A stretch of 64,000 nucleotides of DNA from ASV31 sp965229765 (lineage in GTDB: Bacteria; Pseudomonadota; Alphaproteobacteria; Rhodobacterales; Rhodobacteraceae): the NCBI GenBank assembly GCA_965229765.1, contig CBDDJT010000002.1, positions 62,001-126,000 of the forward strand, given 5' to 3'. This document shows, one piece after another, positions 1-7,932 of the stretch. The translations under genes and the position numbers were made by a program. Within the stretch, counting starts at the first letter, position 1, and the number at the start of each line of letters is the position of its first letter. The notes under the pieces were generated by a model. That model did no database searches. It was not told where the DNA came from and saw nothing but the letters and a program-made list of their open reading frames with translations.

Positions 1-475
1 CGCGCGCCATCTGATCGACACTGCGCGATTCAAGCCGGAGATCGGCGGCCTGGCCCTTCATGTGGAGAGAGTTTCGCGCCACACCGCTGGAGCGGCTGCG
101 CAGCATCGCGTTGGTTTCGGGCGAACGATAGCCCGAAAGCAGCATGTAAGGCTCTGTCACGTCGAGAAGTCTGTGCGCGGCGGCCATGATGTCGACGGTC
201 CGGGCATCCATCCCGTAGGTCAGGTCATTGCGCCAGTCGCGCATGAAGTAATTCACTTCCTCCAGCGCGTCCTTGATGTATTCGCCCTCGACCCAGTAGA
301 TCGAATGGATGCTTTCGCCGGTGCGTCCCGAGTACATCTTGATTCTGCGGATATCCCCCGCGCCGCGCAGCAATCCAAAGGCGTTGGAGTAGGTCGGGGC
401 GGCAACAACCGCGGTGGCCGCGAATGCCCCAATTAACGCGCGACGGGTCAAGCCCGATGAGCCGGTCGATTTCAT
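1..475 (-). CDS. DUF882 / M15-family murein peptidase-like protein, 3' end outside window
   Basis: The gene runs leftward off the window; 158 N-terminal residues are visible. It begins with a twin-arginine-type leader (LTRRALIGAFAATAVVAA, residues 9-26), so it is probably exported and acts on peptidoglycan. The later part carries the DUF882/peptidase M15 zinc signature SLHMKGQAADLR (residues 136-147), with His138 and Asp145 as likely metal ligands, preceded by the family motif LSGYRSPETN. The family (E. coli YcbK-like) is related to zinc D,D-carboxypeptidases. It is divergent from an L,D-transpeptidase gene, which supports a role in cell-wall remodelling. The C-terminus cannot be judged. Confidence 0.88.
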   Translation of the reverse strand, partial: MKSTGSSGLTRRALIGAFAATAVVAAPTYSNAFGLLRGAGDIRRIKMYSGRTGESIHSIYWVEGEYIKDALEEVNYFMRDWRNDLTYGMDARTVDIMAAAHRLLDVTEPYMLLSGYRSPETNAMLRSRSSGVARNSLHMKGQAADLRLESRSVDQMAR

Positions 476-784
476 GCGTCCTGCGTCCCGTTTTCTGTCC
501 GTCTGCCGCGACGTTGCGCGGCATCTGCCTCATCCCCAGGCGTGGGTTTTATGACACATGGAGAATGTTTTACCAACCCGCTTGTGTCCCTTCTGCCGCG
601 CCCTGCCGGGCTATCGGCGAAATTCTGCTGAATCGCGATGAAGATTCGATGAAGACCGGTGTCGGCGGCCGGTGTGGCCCATGCGGAACAGACTGCGGAC
701 TGGCGCAAATGTGATGGGTTTCACAGACGCTCGATGGTGTAACATCTACGTGAAAATCAGCTTTACCTTGACAGAGGGGAATCG
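476..784. other. 309-bp divergent intergenic region between two cell-wall genes
   Basis: No convincing gene is seen. It holds a 7-bp inverted repeat TGCCGCG-N6-CGCGGCA at 504-523, close to the start of the minus-strand DUF882 gene. It must contain both divergent promoters, but I could not assign -35/-10 boxes with confidence. Confidence 0.5.
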
Positions 785-2398
785 ATGTCCCAGACCGTGA
801 ATGGCCGCCTATTCCTGACCGTTGGCTTCCTGTGTGTTGCGATGGGGGCGCTTTGGGCGCCCGCATCGGCCCGGGCACAGGTCACCCCTTTCATTCAGGC
901 CGTGGCAGAGCAGGCCTCTGACAGCCGCGAACTGGCGGCGTTCTACCGTGACCGCCTGTACGCGCCGATCTGGACCGGCGATGATCCCGAGCACCGGGCC
1001 CGGCTTGCCGCGTTCCTGTCCGCGCTGGAGCGGGCCGGGGATCATGCACTGCCGGTTTCGGGCTATGACATCGACGCGCTGCGCGCCAGCCTGCGCAACA
1101 TCTCGACCGAGCGGCAGCTTGGCGAGGCAGAGGTGCGCCTGTCGCGGGCCTTTCTCGATTATGCTCACCACCTGACATCGGGCGTGCTGGTGCCAAGCCG
1201 CGTCGACAACGGCATAAAGCGTGAAGTCCCCATGCGCGACGGGGCCGAACTTCTGGCGGGCCTGCTTGGGCCGAACCCTGCCGGATACATCCGCTCGCTG
1301 GCGCCGCAAACCACGGAATACGCCCGCCTGATGCGGCTGCGGATGGAACTGATCGGCCAGATGCGCGAAGGCGGCTGGGGGCCGGGCGTGCCGGCAGGAT
1401 CGTTGCAGCCCGGGCAGAGCGGGCAGGCGGTGATCGCGCTGCGCAACCGTCTGATCGAGATGGGCTACATGGGCCGAAGCGCCACATCGGTGTACGATTC
1501 CGAGATCCAGGCTGCGGTACAATCGTTCCAGATCGCGCACGGGCTGGAGCCCGATGGCGTGGCCGGTGCCGGCACCATGCGCGAGATCAACCGCTCCATC
1601 GACGAGCGCCTGCCGTCGATCATCGTGGCGATGGAGCGCGAGCGCTGGCTGAACGTCGATCGCGGTGACCGGCACGTGCTGGTCAACCTGACCGATTTCA
1701 GCGCCGCCATCATCGATGACGGGCGCGAGCGTTTCCGCACACGGTCCGTCGTGGGCGCCAACACGTCGGACCGCAGAACCTACGAGTTCTCGGACGTGAT
1801 GGAGTACATGGAGATCAATCCGAACTGGAACCTGCCGCGGTCCATCTCGGTGTCGCAGTACATTCCCGCAATCATGGCCAATCCCGCGGCGGCAGGGCAC
1901 CTGCAACTGATCGACGGGCGCGGCAATGTGGTGCCGCGCAGTGTCCTGTCCACGGTCTCGGCGTCCTCGGCGGCGAACTTCCCGTTCGACCTGCGCCAGC
2001 CTCCGGGGCCGGGCAATGCGTTGGGCCGGGTGAAGTTCATGTTCCCCAATTCGCACGCGATCTACCTTCATGACACGCCGGCCAAGTCGCTGTTCGCGCA
2101 CGAGCTGCGGATGTACAGCCACGGCTGCGTGCGCCTGAACGATCCGTTCGATTTCGCCTATGCACTGCTGGAACGGCAGGTGGATGACCCCAAGACCTAT
2201 TTCGACACGATCCTGAACAGCTGGCAGCTGACACGGGTCGAGCTTGAGACGCCGATCCCGGTGCACATCATCTACCGGACCGCGTTTACCACGGCGAAAG
2301 GGCAGATCAATTTCCGGCAGGATCACTATGGCCGCGACGCGCTGGTGTATCGCGCACTGCTGAATTCCGGCGTGGCCCCGGTGAACGCCCAGAGTTGA
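785..2398 (+). CDS. L,D-transpeptidase family protein (YcbB/LdtD type)
   Basis: A 537-residue exported enzyme predicted to form 3-3 cross-links in peptidoglycan. Order: signal peptide (about 1-32, ending in APASARAQ), an N-terminal scaffold region, a peptidoglycan-binding repeat at about 205-270 (QPGQSGQAVIALRNRL, then FQIAHGLEPDGVAG), and the YkuD catalytic domain at about 290-470. The catalytic motif is YSHGCVRLNDP with Cys448. Length and domain order match the large YcbB-type enzymes rather than the small ErfK type. The start ATG at 785 is preceded by AGAGGGGAA. The divergent neighbour is another murein-active protein. Confidence 0.93.
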   Translation: MSQTVNGRLFLTVGFLCVAMGALWAPASARAQVTPFIQAVAEQASDSRELAAFYRDRLYAPIWTGDDPEHRARLAAFLSALERAGDHALPVSGYDIDALRASLRNISTERQLGEAEVRLSRAFLDYAHHLTSGVLVPSRVDNGIKREVPMRDGAELLAGLLGPNPAGYIRSLAPQTTEYARLMRLRMELIGQMREGGWGPGVPAGSLQPGQSGQAVIALRNRLIEMGYMGRSATSVYDSEIQAAVQSFQIAHGLEPDGVAGAGTMREINRSIDERLPSIIVAMERERWLNVDRGDRHVLVNLTDFSAAIIDDGRERFRTRSVVGANTSDRRTYEFSDVMEYMEINPNWNLPRSISVSQYIPAIMANPAAAGHLQLIDGRGNVVPRSVLSTVSASSAANFPFDLRQPPGPGNALGRVKFMFPNSHAIYLHDTPAKSLFAHELRMYSHGCVRLNDPFDFAYALLERQVDDPKTYFDTILNSWQLTRVELETPIPVHIIYRTAFTTAKGQINFRQDHYGRDALVYRALLNSGVAPVNAQS

Positions 2399-2440
2399 CG
2401 GACCGCGCATCGCGGCGCGACTTCGGACAGCAAGCGGATG

Positions 2441-2463
2441 GAAACCGGTAGAAACCGGTTTTC
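2441..2463 (+). terminator. Possible terminator after the L,D-transpeptidase gene
   Basis: GAAACCGG-TAGAAA-CCGGTTTT lies about 45 bp after the stop codon. The stem is 7-8 bp and is followed by a short T run. It is modest, and also built from a direct repeat (GAAACCGG twice), so the call is tentative. Confidence 0.4.
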
Positions 2464-2513
2464 ATCGCGATTCAAAGACTCTACATCAGGCGAAGATTGC
2501 CGCCGGGGGAGCC

Positions 2514-2780
2514 ATGTCTGAAAGCGTCAGCGACAAGGTCGTTCAGATCATTGCCGAACAGGCCGTTCTGGAGGTGTCCGACATCTCCATGGACCAAACG
2601 CTGGAGGATCTGGGGATCGACAGTCTTGGTCTTGTGGAAAGCATCTTCGCGATCGAGGAAGCCTTTGACATCCAGGTGCCGTTCAACGCCAACGATCCGT
2701 CCGAAAGCGATTTCGACATTTCCTCTGTGCAGGCCATCGTGACCGCGGTGGAAGGGCTGGTGAAAGTCCAGAAAGGATGA
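2514..2780 (+). CDS. Acyl carrier protein
   Basis: An 88-residue acidic protein with the phosphopantetheine attachment motif GIDSLGL, Ser37 being the modified residue. It carries acyl chains as thioesters on the 4'-phosphopantetheine arm. GGGGGAG lies just upstream of ATG 2514. It overlaps the following ketoacyl synthase gene by 4 bp (ATGA), so the two are translationally coupled and probably work together. Housekeeping acpP normally sits with fabG and fabF, which are not present here, so I infer a specialised ACP rather than AcpP. Confidence 0.9.
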   Translation: MSESVSDKVVQIIAEQAVLEVSDISMDQTLEDLGIDSLGLVESIFAIEEAFDIQVPFNANDPSESDFDISSVQAIVTAVEGLVKVQKG

Positions 2781-3985
2781 GGCGTGTCGTCATCACGGGC
2801 GCTGGCACGATCAACGCCATCGGCCGGTCGGTGCCCGAAACCCTGGACTCCATGCGCGAGGGCCGCTGCGGCATAGGCGAACTGGCGTTCCGCGATGTCG
2901 ACCGGCTGTCGATCCGGATCGGCGGGCAAGTGCGCAACTACGATGCCGAGTCGCTGTTCAATCGCCAGCAGATCGCGCTTTATGACCGGTTCACGCAATT
3001 CACGCTTCTGGCCGCGCGAGAGGCCATGGAACAGGCCGGTCTGATTTTCGAGGGCGAGCTTGCTGCCGAAGCTGGCGTTGTGCTGGGCACCGCGGGCGGC
3101 GGGGTGACGACCTGGGACGAGAATTATCGCACCGTCTACGAGGACGGAAAGAACCGCGTGCATCCCTTCGTGGTGCCGAAGCTGATGAACAACGCCGCCG
3201 CCAGTCATGTGTCGATGGAATACAACCTCAAGGGCCCGTCGTTTACCGTGGCGACGGCCTGCGCGTCGTCCAACCACGCGATGGGGCAGGCCTTTAACAT
3301 GATCCGGTCCGGAATGAGCCGGTGCATGGTGACGGGCGGTTCGGAAAGCATGTTGTGCTTTGGTGGCGTCAAGGCATGGGAAGGCTTGCGCGTCATGTCC
3401 AAGGACGCGTGCCGTCCGTTCTCGCTGGGCCGCACAGGCATGGTTCAGGGCGAGGGGGCGGCGGTCTTCGTGTTCGAGGAATACGAGCACGCGCGCGCCC
3501 GCGGCGCCGAGATGCTGGCGGAGGTGGTGGGCTTTGCCATGACCTCGGACGCAGCCGATATCGTCATGCCGTCAAAGCAGGGGGCCGCGCGGGCGATCTC
3601 TGGCGCGCTGAAGGACGGGCGGATCGAGCGGAGCGAGGTTAGCTATATCAACGCTCACGGCACCGGGACCGCGGCTAACGACAAGACCGAATGCGCCGCC
3701 GTGGCGGATGCCTTCGGGCCGCAGGCTGACCGGCTGATGATTTCGTCGACCAAGTCGATGCACGGGCACCTGATCGGCGGCACCGGAGCTGTGGAACTGC
3801 TGGCGTGCATCATGGCGCTGCGTGACGGCATCATTGCGCCGACGATCGGTTATGAAGAGCCTGACCCGGAGTGTGCGCTGGACGTCGTGCCGAACGAGGC
3901 GCGCGAGGCCGAGGTCAACGTGTGCCTGACAAACGCGTTTGCCTTTGGCGGGCTGAACGCCGTGCTGGCGCTTCGGAAGGTGTGA
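2777..3985 (+). CDS. Beta-ketoacyl-ACP synthase, FabF-like (partner of the upstream ACP)
   Basis: A 402-residue thiolase-fold condensing enzyme that elongates acyl chains with malonyl-ACP. The full active site is present: Cys162 in TACASSN, His294 in NAHGTGT, and Lys326/His331 in STKSMHGHLIGG. A two-His arrangement places it in the FabF/FabB decarboxylating group. It overlaps the ACP gene by 4 bp. There is no fabD, fabG or acyltransferase beside it. It could serve a dedicated long-chain or modified lipid, or be a NodE-like chain-specific enzyme; the product cannot be read from the sequence. Confidence 0.9.
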   Translation: MRRVVITGAGTINAIGRSVPETLDSMREGRCGIGELAFRDVDRLSIRIGGQVRNYDAESLFNRQQIALYDRFTQFTLLAAREAMEQAGLIFEGELAAEAGVVLGTAGGGVTTWDENYRTVYEDGKNRVHPFVVPKLMNNAAASHVSMEYNLKGPSFTVATACASSNHAMGQAFNMIRSGMSRCMVTGGSESMLCFGGVKAWEGLRVMSKDACRPFSLGRTGMVQGEGAAVFVFEEYEHARARGAEMLAEVVGFAMTSDAADIVMPSKQGAARAISGALKDGRIERSEVSYINAHGTGTAANDKTECAAVADAFGPQADRLMISSTKSMHGHLIGGTGAVELLACIMALRDGIIAPTIGYEEPDPECALDVVPNEAREAEVNVCLTNAFAFGGLNAVLALRKV

Positions 3986-4008
3986 CGCCCCGGCGCGTGG
4001 CCGGGGCG
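3986..4008. terminator. GC-rich hairpin between convergent genes
   Basis: CGCCCCGGC-GCGTG-GCCGGGGCG, a perfect 9-bp stem, begins directly after the ketoacyl synthase stop codon and lies 7 bp from the end of the convergent ialB-like gene. There is no T tract on either side, so it may act as a bidirectional stop or simply as an mRNA end hairpin. Confidence 0.55.
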
Positions 4009-4015
4009 ATCCCGG

Positions 4016-4597
4016 TCAGTTCGGGTCGAGCGAGTCGAACGCGGCAGTGAAGCCCTTGAGCGAGATGGTCACTGTCGCCACCTGATCGGGGGCGACAAGG
4101 GGAACGATGCGGATGAACGCCTCGCCCCCGGCCTTGAGCGCCTCGATTTCCGTGATCGTGAAGGCGAAGCGGGCGAAGCAGGCTTCGCCGTTGCAGAAGG
4201 TAAAGCGGTAAAGCCGTTCCTCGCCCTCGTCGACCTGTACGCGCACGTCCCCGCTGAGCAGCGTCTCGAGCGGGGCGATGACCTCTACCGCGGCCACACG
4301 CGGTGCCGCGTCCGTCGGCAGCGGCACAAGCGACATCTGCGCGACGGGGTTGCCCTGCGAATCGATGGCAAGCTGTTGCATGTTGCAGGTTTCAACGCCG
4401 TCGGTGGTCTGCACGCAGACAATACGCCAGTCCGTGAAGACCTCTTTCTCGAAAGGCTGGCCCGGCTGTATGCCGGCCGCTTCACCCAGAGGCAGGGTGC
4501 TGGCCTCATCCGGCACGGTCCCGCTGTCCTGCGCCGCCACCGGCAGAGCGACGGCCATGAAGCCGATGATAGCCAGGGACTTGATCCATCCAGTCAT
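4016..4597 (-). CDS. Invasion-associated locus B (IalB) family protein
   Basis: A 193-residue exported protein with a signal peptide (MTGWIKSLAIIGFMAVALPVAA, 1-22). The IalB domain is recognisable from FEKEVFTDWRIVC, a conserved pair of cysteine clusters (VCVQTTDGVETC and FCNGEACF) and the terminal strand region VTISLKGF. The family is common in alphaproteobacteria as periplasmic proteins; its biochemical role is unknown and the name comes from Bartonella. The ATG at 4597 is chosen because it starts the signal peptide and follows a GAGGG-type ribosome site; an upstream in-frame ATG would add 15 polar residues. Confidence 0.88.
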   Translation of the reverse strand: MTGWIKSLAIIGFMAVALPVAAQDSGTVPDEASTLPLGEAAGIQPGQPFEKEVFTDWRIVCVQTTDGVETCNMQQLAIDSQGNPVAQMSLVPLPTDAAPRVAAVEVIAPLETLLSGDVRVQVDEGEERLYRFTFCNGEACFARFAFTITEIEALKAGGEAFIRIVPLVAPDQVATVTISLKGFTAAFDSLDPN

Positions 4598-4712
4598 TTC
4601 GACCCTCGGTAATTGCAGTGAATGTGGGTGCTGGCGTATCACGCACGCCCCGCCGTGTCAGTGGGGAAATCTGGCGCATGGGCGACCGCGGGACGCGGGG
4701 CAGACCGGTCAC

Positions 4713-4742
4713 CAAAAGAAAAAGGGCCCTTGCGGGCCCTTT
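4713..4742 (-). terminator. Rho-independent terminator on the minus strand
   Basis: On the minus strand AAAGGGCCC-GCAA-GGGCCCTTT is followed by TTCTTTT: a 9-bp stem with a U-rich tail. No minus-strand protein gene lies to its right, because the next gene (5013) is on the plus strand. It therefore ends an unannotated transcript starting between about 4750 and 4980. Confidence 0.8.
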
Positions 4743-4858
4743 CCCAATTACTCACTCCCTGCCGGACTGGCCGACTTAGTCATTGATGCGGAGGCTACGG
4801 GCTTTGAGTGCAGCCGTCAACTGGGAATGGAGGGAGTTTCGATCAACTTGCAGTAAGC
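4743..4858 (-). ncRNA. Candidate small RNA A (ends at terminator 4713-4742)
   Basis: The minus-strand stretch between the two terminators has no credible protein gene but does have its own terminator. It holds a CU-rich anti-Shine-Dalgarno-like stretch (ACTCCCTCC, plus-strand 4828-4837) that can pair with AGGGAGT close to the terminator. I could not identify a promoter, so it might be read-through from candidate B. The 5' end is not determined. Confidence 0.4.
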
Positions 4859-4887
4859 AAAAAAAGGGCCGCGCAAGGTGCGCGGCC
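4859..4887 (-). terminator. Strong rho-independent terminator on the minus strand
   Basis: Minus strand: GGCCGCGC-ACCTT-GCGCGGCC followed by C and seven T residues. The 8-bp GC stem plus T7 is a textbook intrinsic terminator. It faces away from the plus-strand gene at 5013 and has no minus-strand protein gene before it. Confidence 0.85.
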
Positions 4888-4960
4888 AGTCCACAGGGAG
4901 GAAGTCTGTGCCCCGTGGGTCACCGTGGGTGCGGGGCACAGGAAACACTCTGGCAGCGGC
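4888..4960 (-). ncRNA. Candidate small RNA B, hairpin plus CU-rich linker plus terminator
   Basis: On the minus strand a 10-bp perfect stem (CTGTGCCCCG / CGGGGCACAG, arms at 4932-4941 and 4906-4915) is followed by ACTTCCTCCCTG and then the T7 terminator at 4859-4887. A single-stranded C/U-rich anti-SD element between hairpins is typical of trans-acting small RNAs and recalls the CUCCUCCC elements of alphaproteobacterial CcsR/cuckoo RNAs. A possible promoter (TTCAAC-N17-GATACA) lies upstream near 4965-4995. The 5' boundary is approximate. Confidence 0.5.
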
Positions 4961-5012
4961 TGGTTAACACTGTATCTTCGCACCGATCACTTTGTTGAAG
5001 GGGCGCAAGGGC

Positions 5013-6563
5013 ATGGCGGGAACGGTGTTTGTCGGTGGAGGCGGTCCGGACTACTCCGTGCGCCAGGAGCTTCGGCTTGATTACGCGAACCGGCACGGCC
5101 TGATTGCCGGTGCGACGGGGACCGGCAAGACGGTGACGCTTCAGATTCTGGCCGAGGGGTTTTCGGCCGCTGGCGTGCCGGTTTTCCTGGCCGACATTAA
5201 GGGCGACCTGTCGGGGCTGGCCGAGGCGGGATCGCCCGGGTTCAAGCTGCATGACGCCTTCATGAAGCGGGCCGGGACAATCGGGTTCACCGACTATGCC
5301 TACAGCGCCTTTCCGGTGATCTTCTGGGATCTTTTCGGCAAGGACGGGCACCCCATCCGAGCGACCGTGGCCGAGATGGGACCGGTCCTGCTTTCGCGCC
5401 TGCTGGAGCTGTCCGAGGCGCAGGAAGGCGTTCTGAACGTGGCCTTCCGCGTGGCGGACGAACAGGGTTTGCCGCTGCTGGATCTGAAGGATCTTCAGGC
5501 GCTTCTGGTCTGGGTGGGCGAGAACGGCCCGGAGCTTTCGCTGCGCTATGGCTATGTGTCCGTGGGGTCCATCGGGGTGATCCAGCGGCGGCTTCTGGTG
5601 CTGGAAAACCAGGGCGGCGCGGGGCTGTTCGGGGAACCGGCGTTGCAGCTGTCGGACCTGATGCTGACGGATGCAGACGGGCGCGGACGGATCAACGTGC
5701 TGGCCGCGTCCGCCTTGATGGGGGCACCACGGCTTTATGCCACGTTCCTTTTGTGGCTGCTGTCCGAGCTGTTCGAAACGCTGCCCGAGGTGGGCGATCC
5801 CGACAAACCCAAGCTGGTCTTCTTCTTCGACGAGGCGCACCTGCTTTTTGACGACGCCCCGAAGCCGCTTGTCGACAAGATCGAACAGGTTGCGCGGCTG
5901 ATCCGATCCAAGGGCGTGGGGATCTATTTCATCACCCAGAATCCGGACGATGTGCCGCCGGACGTTCTGGGACAGTTGGGCAACCGGGTGCAGCACGCGC
6001 TGCGCGCCTTTACCGCACGCGATCAGAAAGCGCTTCGCCTGGCGGCAGAGACCTACCGGCCCAACCCGCGGTTCGACACAGAGACCACGATCAGGGAAGT
6101 CGGCGTCGGCGAGGCGGTGACATCCATGCTGGAGAACAAGGGCATTCCCGGAATGGTGGAGCGGACGCTGGTGCGGCCGCCTTCTTCCCGGCTGGGGCCT
6201 ATTTCCGATGCGGCGCGGGCCGGGGTGATGGCCGCTTCGCCCGTGGCGGGGAAATACGACACGACGATCGACCGCGACAGCGCGCACGAGATGCTGCGCG
6301 CCCGGGCCGAGGCGGCGGCGAGAGAGGCCGAGGCCGCAGAGACGGCGAAGGCGGCGGCAGCAGAGCCGGAGGCGCGAGAGTTCACGGCGGCGCGGCGCTA
6401 TGGCGGCACTTCCGCGCCGACGTCGCGGCGCATCGGCACCAAGCGTGACAAGGTGGACACGGTGGGCGAGGCGCTTGGCGAGGCGCTTATCAAGGAATTG
6501 AAGGGCACCACCGGGCGCCGCATCGTGCGGGGCCTGCTGGGAAGCCTGTTCAAGGGACGCTAG
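5013..6563 (+). CDS. HerA-like ATPase, DUF853 (YjgR family)
   Basis: A 516-residue P-loop ATPase of the HerA/FtsK superfamily. Walker A is GATGTGKT (residues 33-40), Walker B is LVFFFDEAH at about 267-275, followed by an arginine-finger region and FITQNPDDVP. The C-terminal part (about 425-465) is an Ala/Glu-rich helix, probably coiled coil. The family is widespread but its physiological role is poorly defined; DNA translocation is inferred from the fold. ATG 5013 is chosen because AAGGGG lies about 9 bp upstream; a TTG at 4992 would add seven residues and is less likely. Confidence 0.85.
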   Translation: MAGTVFVGGGGPDYSVRQELRLDYANRHGLIAGATGTGKTVTLQILAEGFSAAGVPVFLADIKGDLSGLAEAGSPGFKLHDAFMKRAGTIGFTDYAYSAFPVIFWDLFGKDGHPIRATVAEMGPVLLSRLLELSEAQEGVLNVAFRVADEQGLPLLDLKDLQALLVWVGENGPELSLRYGYVSVGSIGVIQRRLLVLENQGGAGLFGEPALQLSDLMLTDADGRGRINVLAASALMGAPRLYATFLLWLLSELFETLPEVGDPDKPKLVFFFDEAHLLFDDAPKPLVDKIEQVARLIRSKGVGIYFITQNPDDVPPDVLGQLGNRVQHALRAFTARDQKALRLAAETYRPNPRFDTETTIREVGVGEAVTSMLENKGIPGMVERTLVRPPSSRLGPISDAARAGVMAASPVAGKYDTTIDRDSAHEMLRARAEAAAREAEAAETAKAAAAEPEAREFTAARRYGGTSAPTSRRIGTKRDKVDTVGEALGEALIKELKGTTGRRIVRGLLGSLFKGR

Positions 6564-6572
6564 GCGGGCGCG

Positions 6573-7880
6573 TCAGAGCCTGCGGATCTTCAGGCGCGTG
6601 ATCCGGTTGTCCTTGCGCGTCAGCACCTCGAACCGGAAGCCGTGGAACGAAAACACCTGGCCCTGATTGGGGATCGTCTGGGCCTCGTGGATCACGAGGC
6701 CGGCGATGGTGTTGGCCTCGTCGTCGGGCAGTTGCCAGTCCGTGGCGCGGTTGAGGTCGCGGATCGTCATGGCTCCGTCGACAAGATAATCGCCTGCGTC
6801 CGTGCGGCGCAGCGGGTGCTCGGGATCAACGTCGAATTCGTCGGTGATCTCGCCCACGATCTCTTCAAGGATATCCTCCAGCGTGATGAGGCCCCGCAGC
6901 GCGCCATATTCATCGACCACAAGCGCAAAATGCGTATGGCGGCGCAGGAACTGGCGCATCTGTTCGTCGAGCGCGGTGGTTTCCGGCACAAAATAGGGCT
7001 TCATCGCCACGTCGAGGATGTTGAAACCGTCAAAGGGGTCGGCCCCGTCGGTCACATCCAGCGTCCGGGCATACATGGCGCGCAGCAGATCCTTGGCGTG
7101 GATCACGCCGACGATGTTCTCGGGGTCGTCGCGAAAGACCGGCAGGCGGGTGTGGGCGGACCCGAGGCACTGTTCCAGCACCTGTCGCGCGGGCAGGTCG
7201 GCGTCGATCATTTCGATCTTGGAGCGGTGGCGCATGATTTCTTCCACCGCGCGGTCCCCCAGATCGAGCGCGCCGAGCAGGCGGTCACGGTCTTCTTTCT
7301 CGACCGCGCCCTCGGAGTGGCCCAGCGTGATGGCCCCCATGATTTCCTCGCGGACCGCGAGGATATGGCTGTCAGGGTCGGTCTTTACGCCAAAGAGACT
7401 GAGCATCAGACGCACGAGGGCGCGAACGGCCGCGACCACCGGCGAGAAGACCAGAACCACCACCCGGATCAGAGGAGAGACGCGCGCCGCGGCGGCCTCT
7501 GCGTTGGTGATGGCGTAGGTCTTTGGCATCACCTCGGCGAAGACCAGCACCAGAAGCGTCATCACCAGCGTGGCCAGCGCAACGCCGGATTCCCCGAAGA
7601 GCCGGGTGAAAAGCGCCGTGGCCAGCGAGGCGGCGAGGATGTTGACAAGGTTGTTGCCCAGCAGGACGGAACCGATCAGGCGCTCGTTGTCCTCGGTGAT
7701 CTGGAGCGCCTGCGCGGCACCCTTCGATCCCTTGTCGGCCTGTGCACGCAGCTTGCCGCGCGAGGCCGCCGTCAAAGCGGTTTCAGAGCCCGAGAAGAAG
7801 GCCGAAAGCACCAGTAGGGACAGGATCGCGGAAATGCTGATCCAGAATGCGGCATCGAGAGTGGGTGAGGCGATTTCCAT
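6573..7880 (-). CDS. HlyC/CorC family membrane protein (DUF21, CBS pair, CorC_HlyC)
   Basis: A 435-residue protein with an N-terminal DUF21 membrane domain (about 10-195, several hydrophobic helices, e.g. SAILSLLVLSAFFSGSETAL), a CBS pair (about 210-330) and a C-terminal CorC_HlyC domain ending in ENRITRLKIRRL-like sequence. The architecture equals CNNM/CorB Mg2+ transporters; family members are linked to Mg2+/Co2+ export or resistance rather than haemolysis. It is 52 bp downstream of the xerD start-distal end, on the same strand as xerD. Substrate not provable from sequence. Confidence 0.88.
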   Translation of the reverse strand: MEIASPTLDAAFWISISAILSLLVLSAFFSGSETALTAASRGKLRAQADKGSKGAAQALQITEDNERLIGSVLLGNNLVNILAASLATALFTRLFGESGVALATLVMTLLVLVFAEVMPKTYAITNAEAAAARVSPLIRVVVLVFSPVVAAVRALVRLMLSLFGVKTDPDSHILAVREEIMGAITLGHSEGAVEKEDRDRLLGALDLGDRAVEEIMRHRSKIEMIDADLPARQVLEQCLGSAHTRLPVFRDDPENIVGVIHAKDLLRAMYARTLDVTDGADPFDGFNILDVAMKPYFVPETTALDEQMRQFLRRHTHFALVVDEYGALRGLITLEDILEEIVGEITDEFDVDPEHPLRRTDAGDYLVDGAMTIRDLNRATDWQLPDDEANTIAGLVIHEAQTIPNQGQVFSFHGFRFEVLTRKDNRITRLKIRRL

Positions 7881-7932
7881 GGGGTCCGTCTTCTGGGGTT
7901 TGCGGGACTTATGGGGGTGGGCCCGCGTCCTT

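Noticed and set aside
809..2410. Long open frame on the opposite strand of the L,D-transpeptidase gene
   Set aside because: It is an antisense shadow caused by high GC content: His/Arg/Gln-rich composition, no motifs, and it covers a well-supported gene.
4780..4835. Short minus-strand peptide frame starting with TTG (14 codons) between the two terminators
   Set aside because: No ribosome-binding site and too short to judge; the terminators are better explained by non-coding RNAs.
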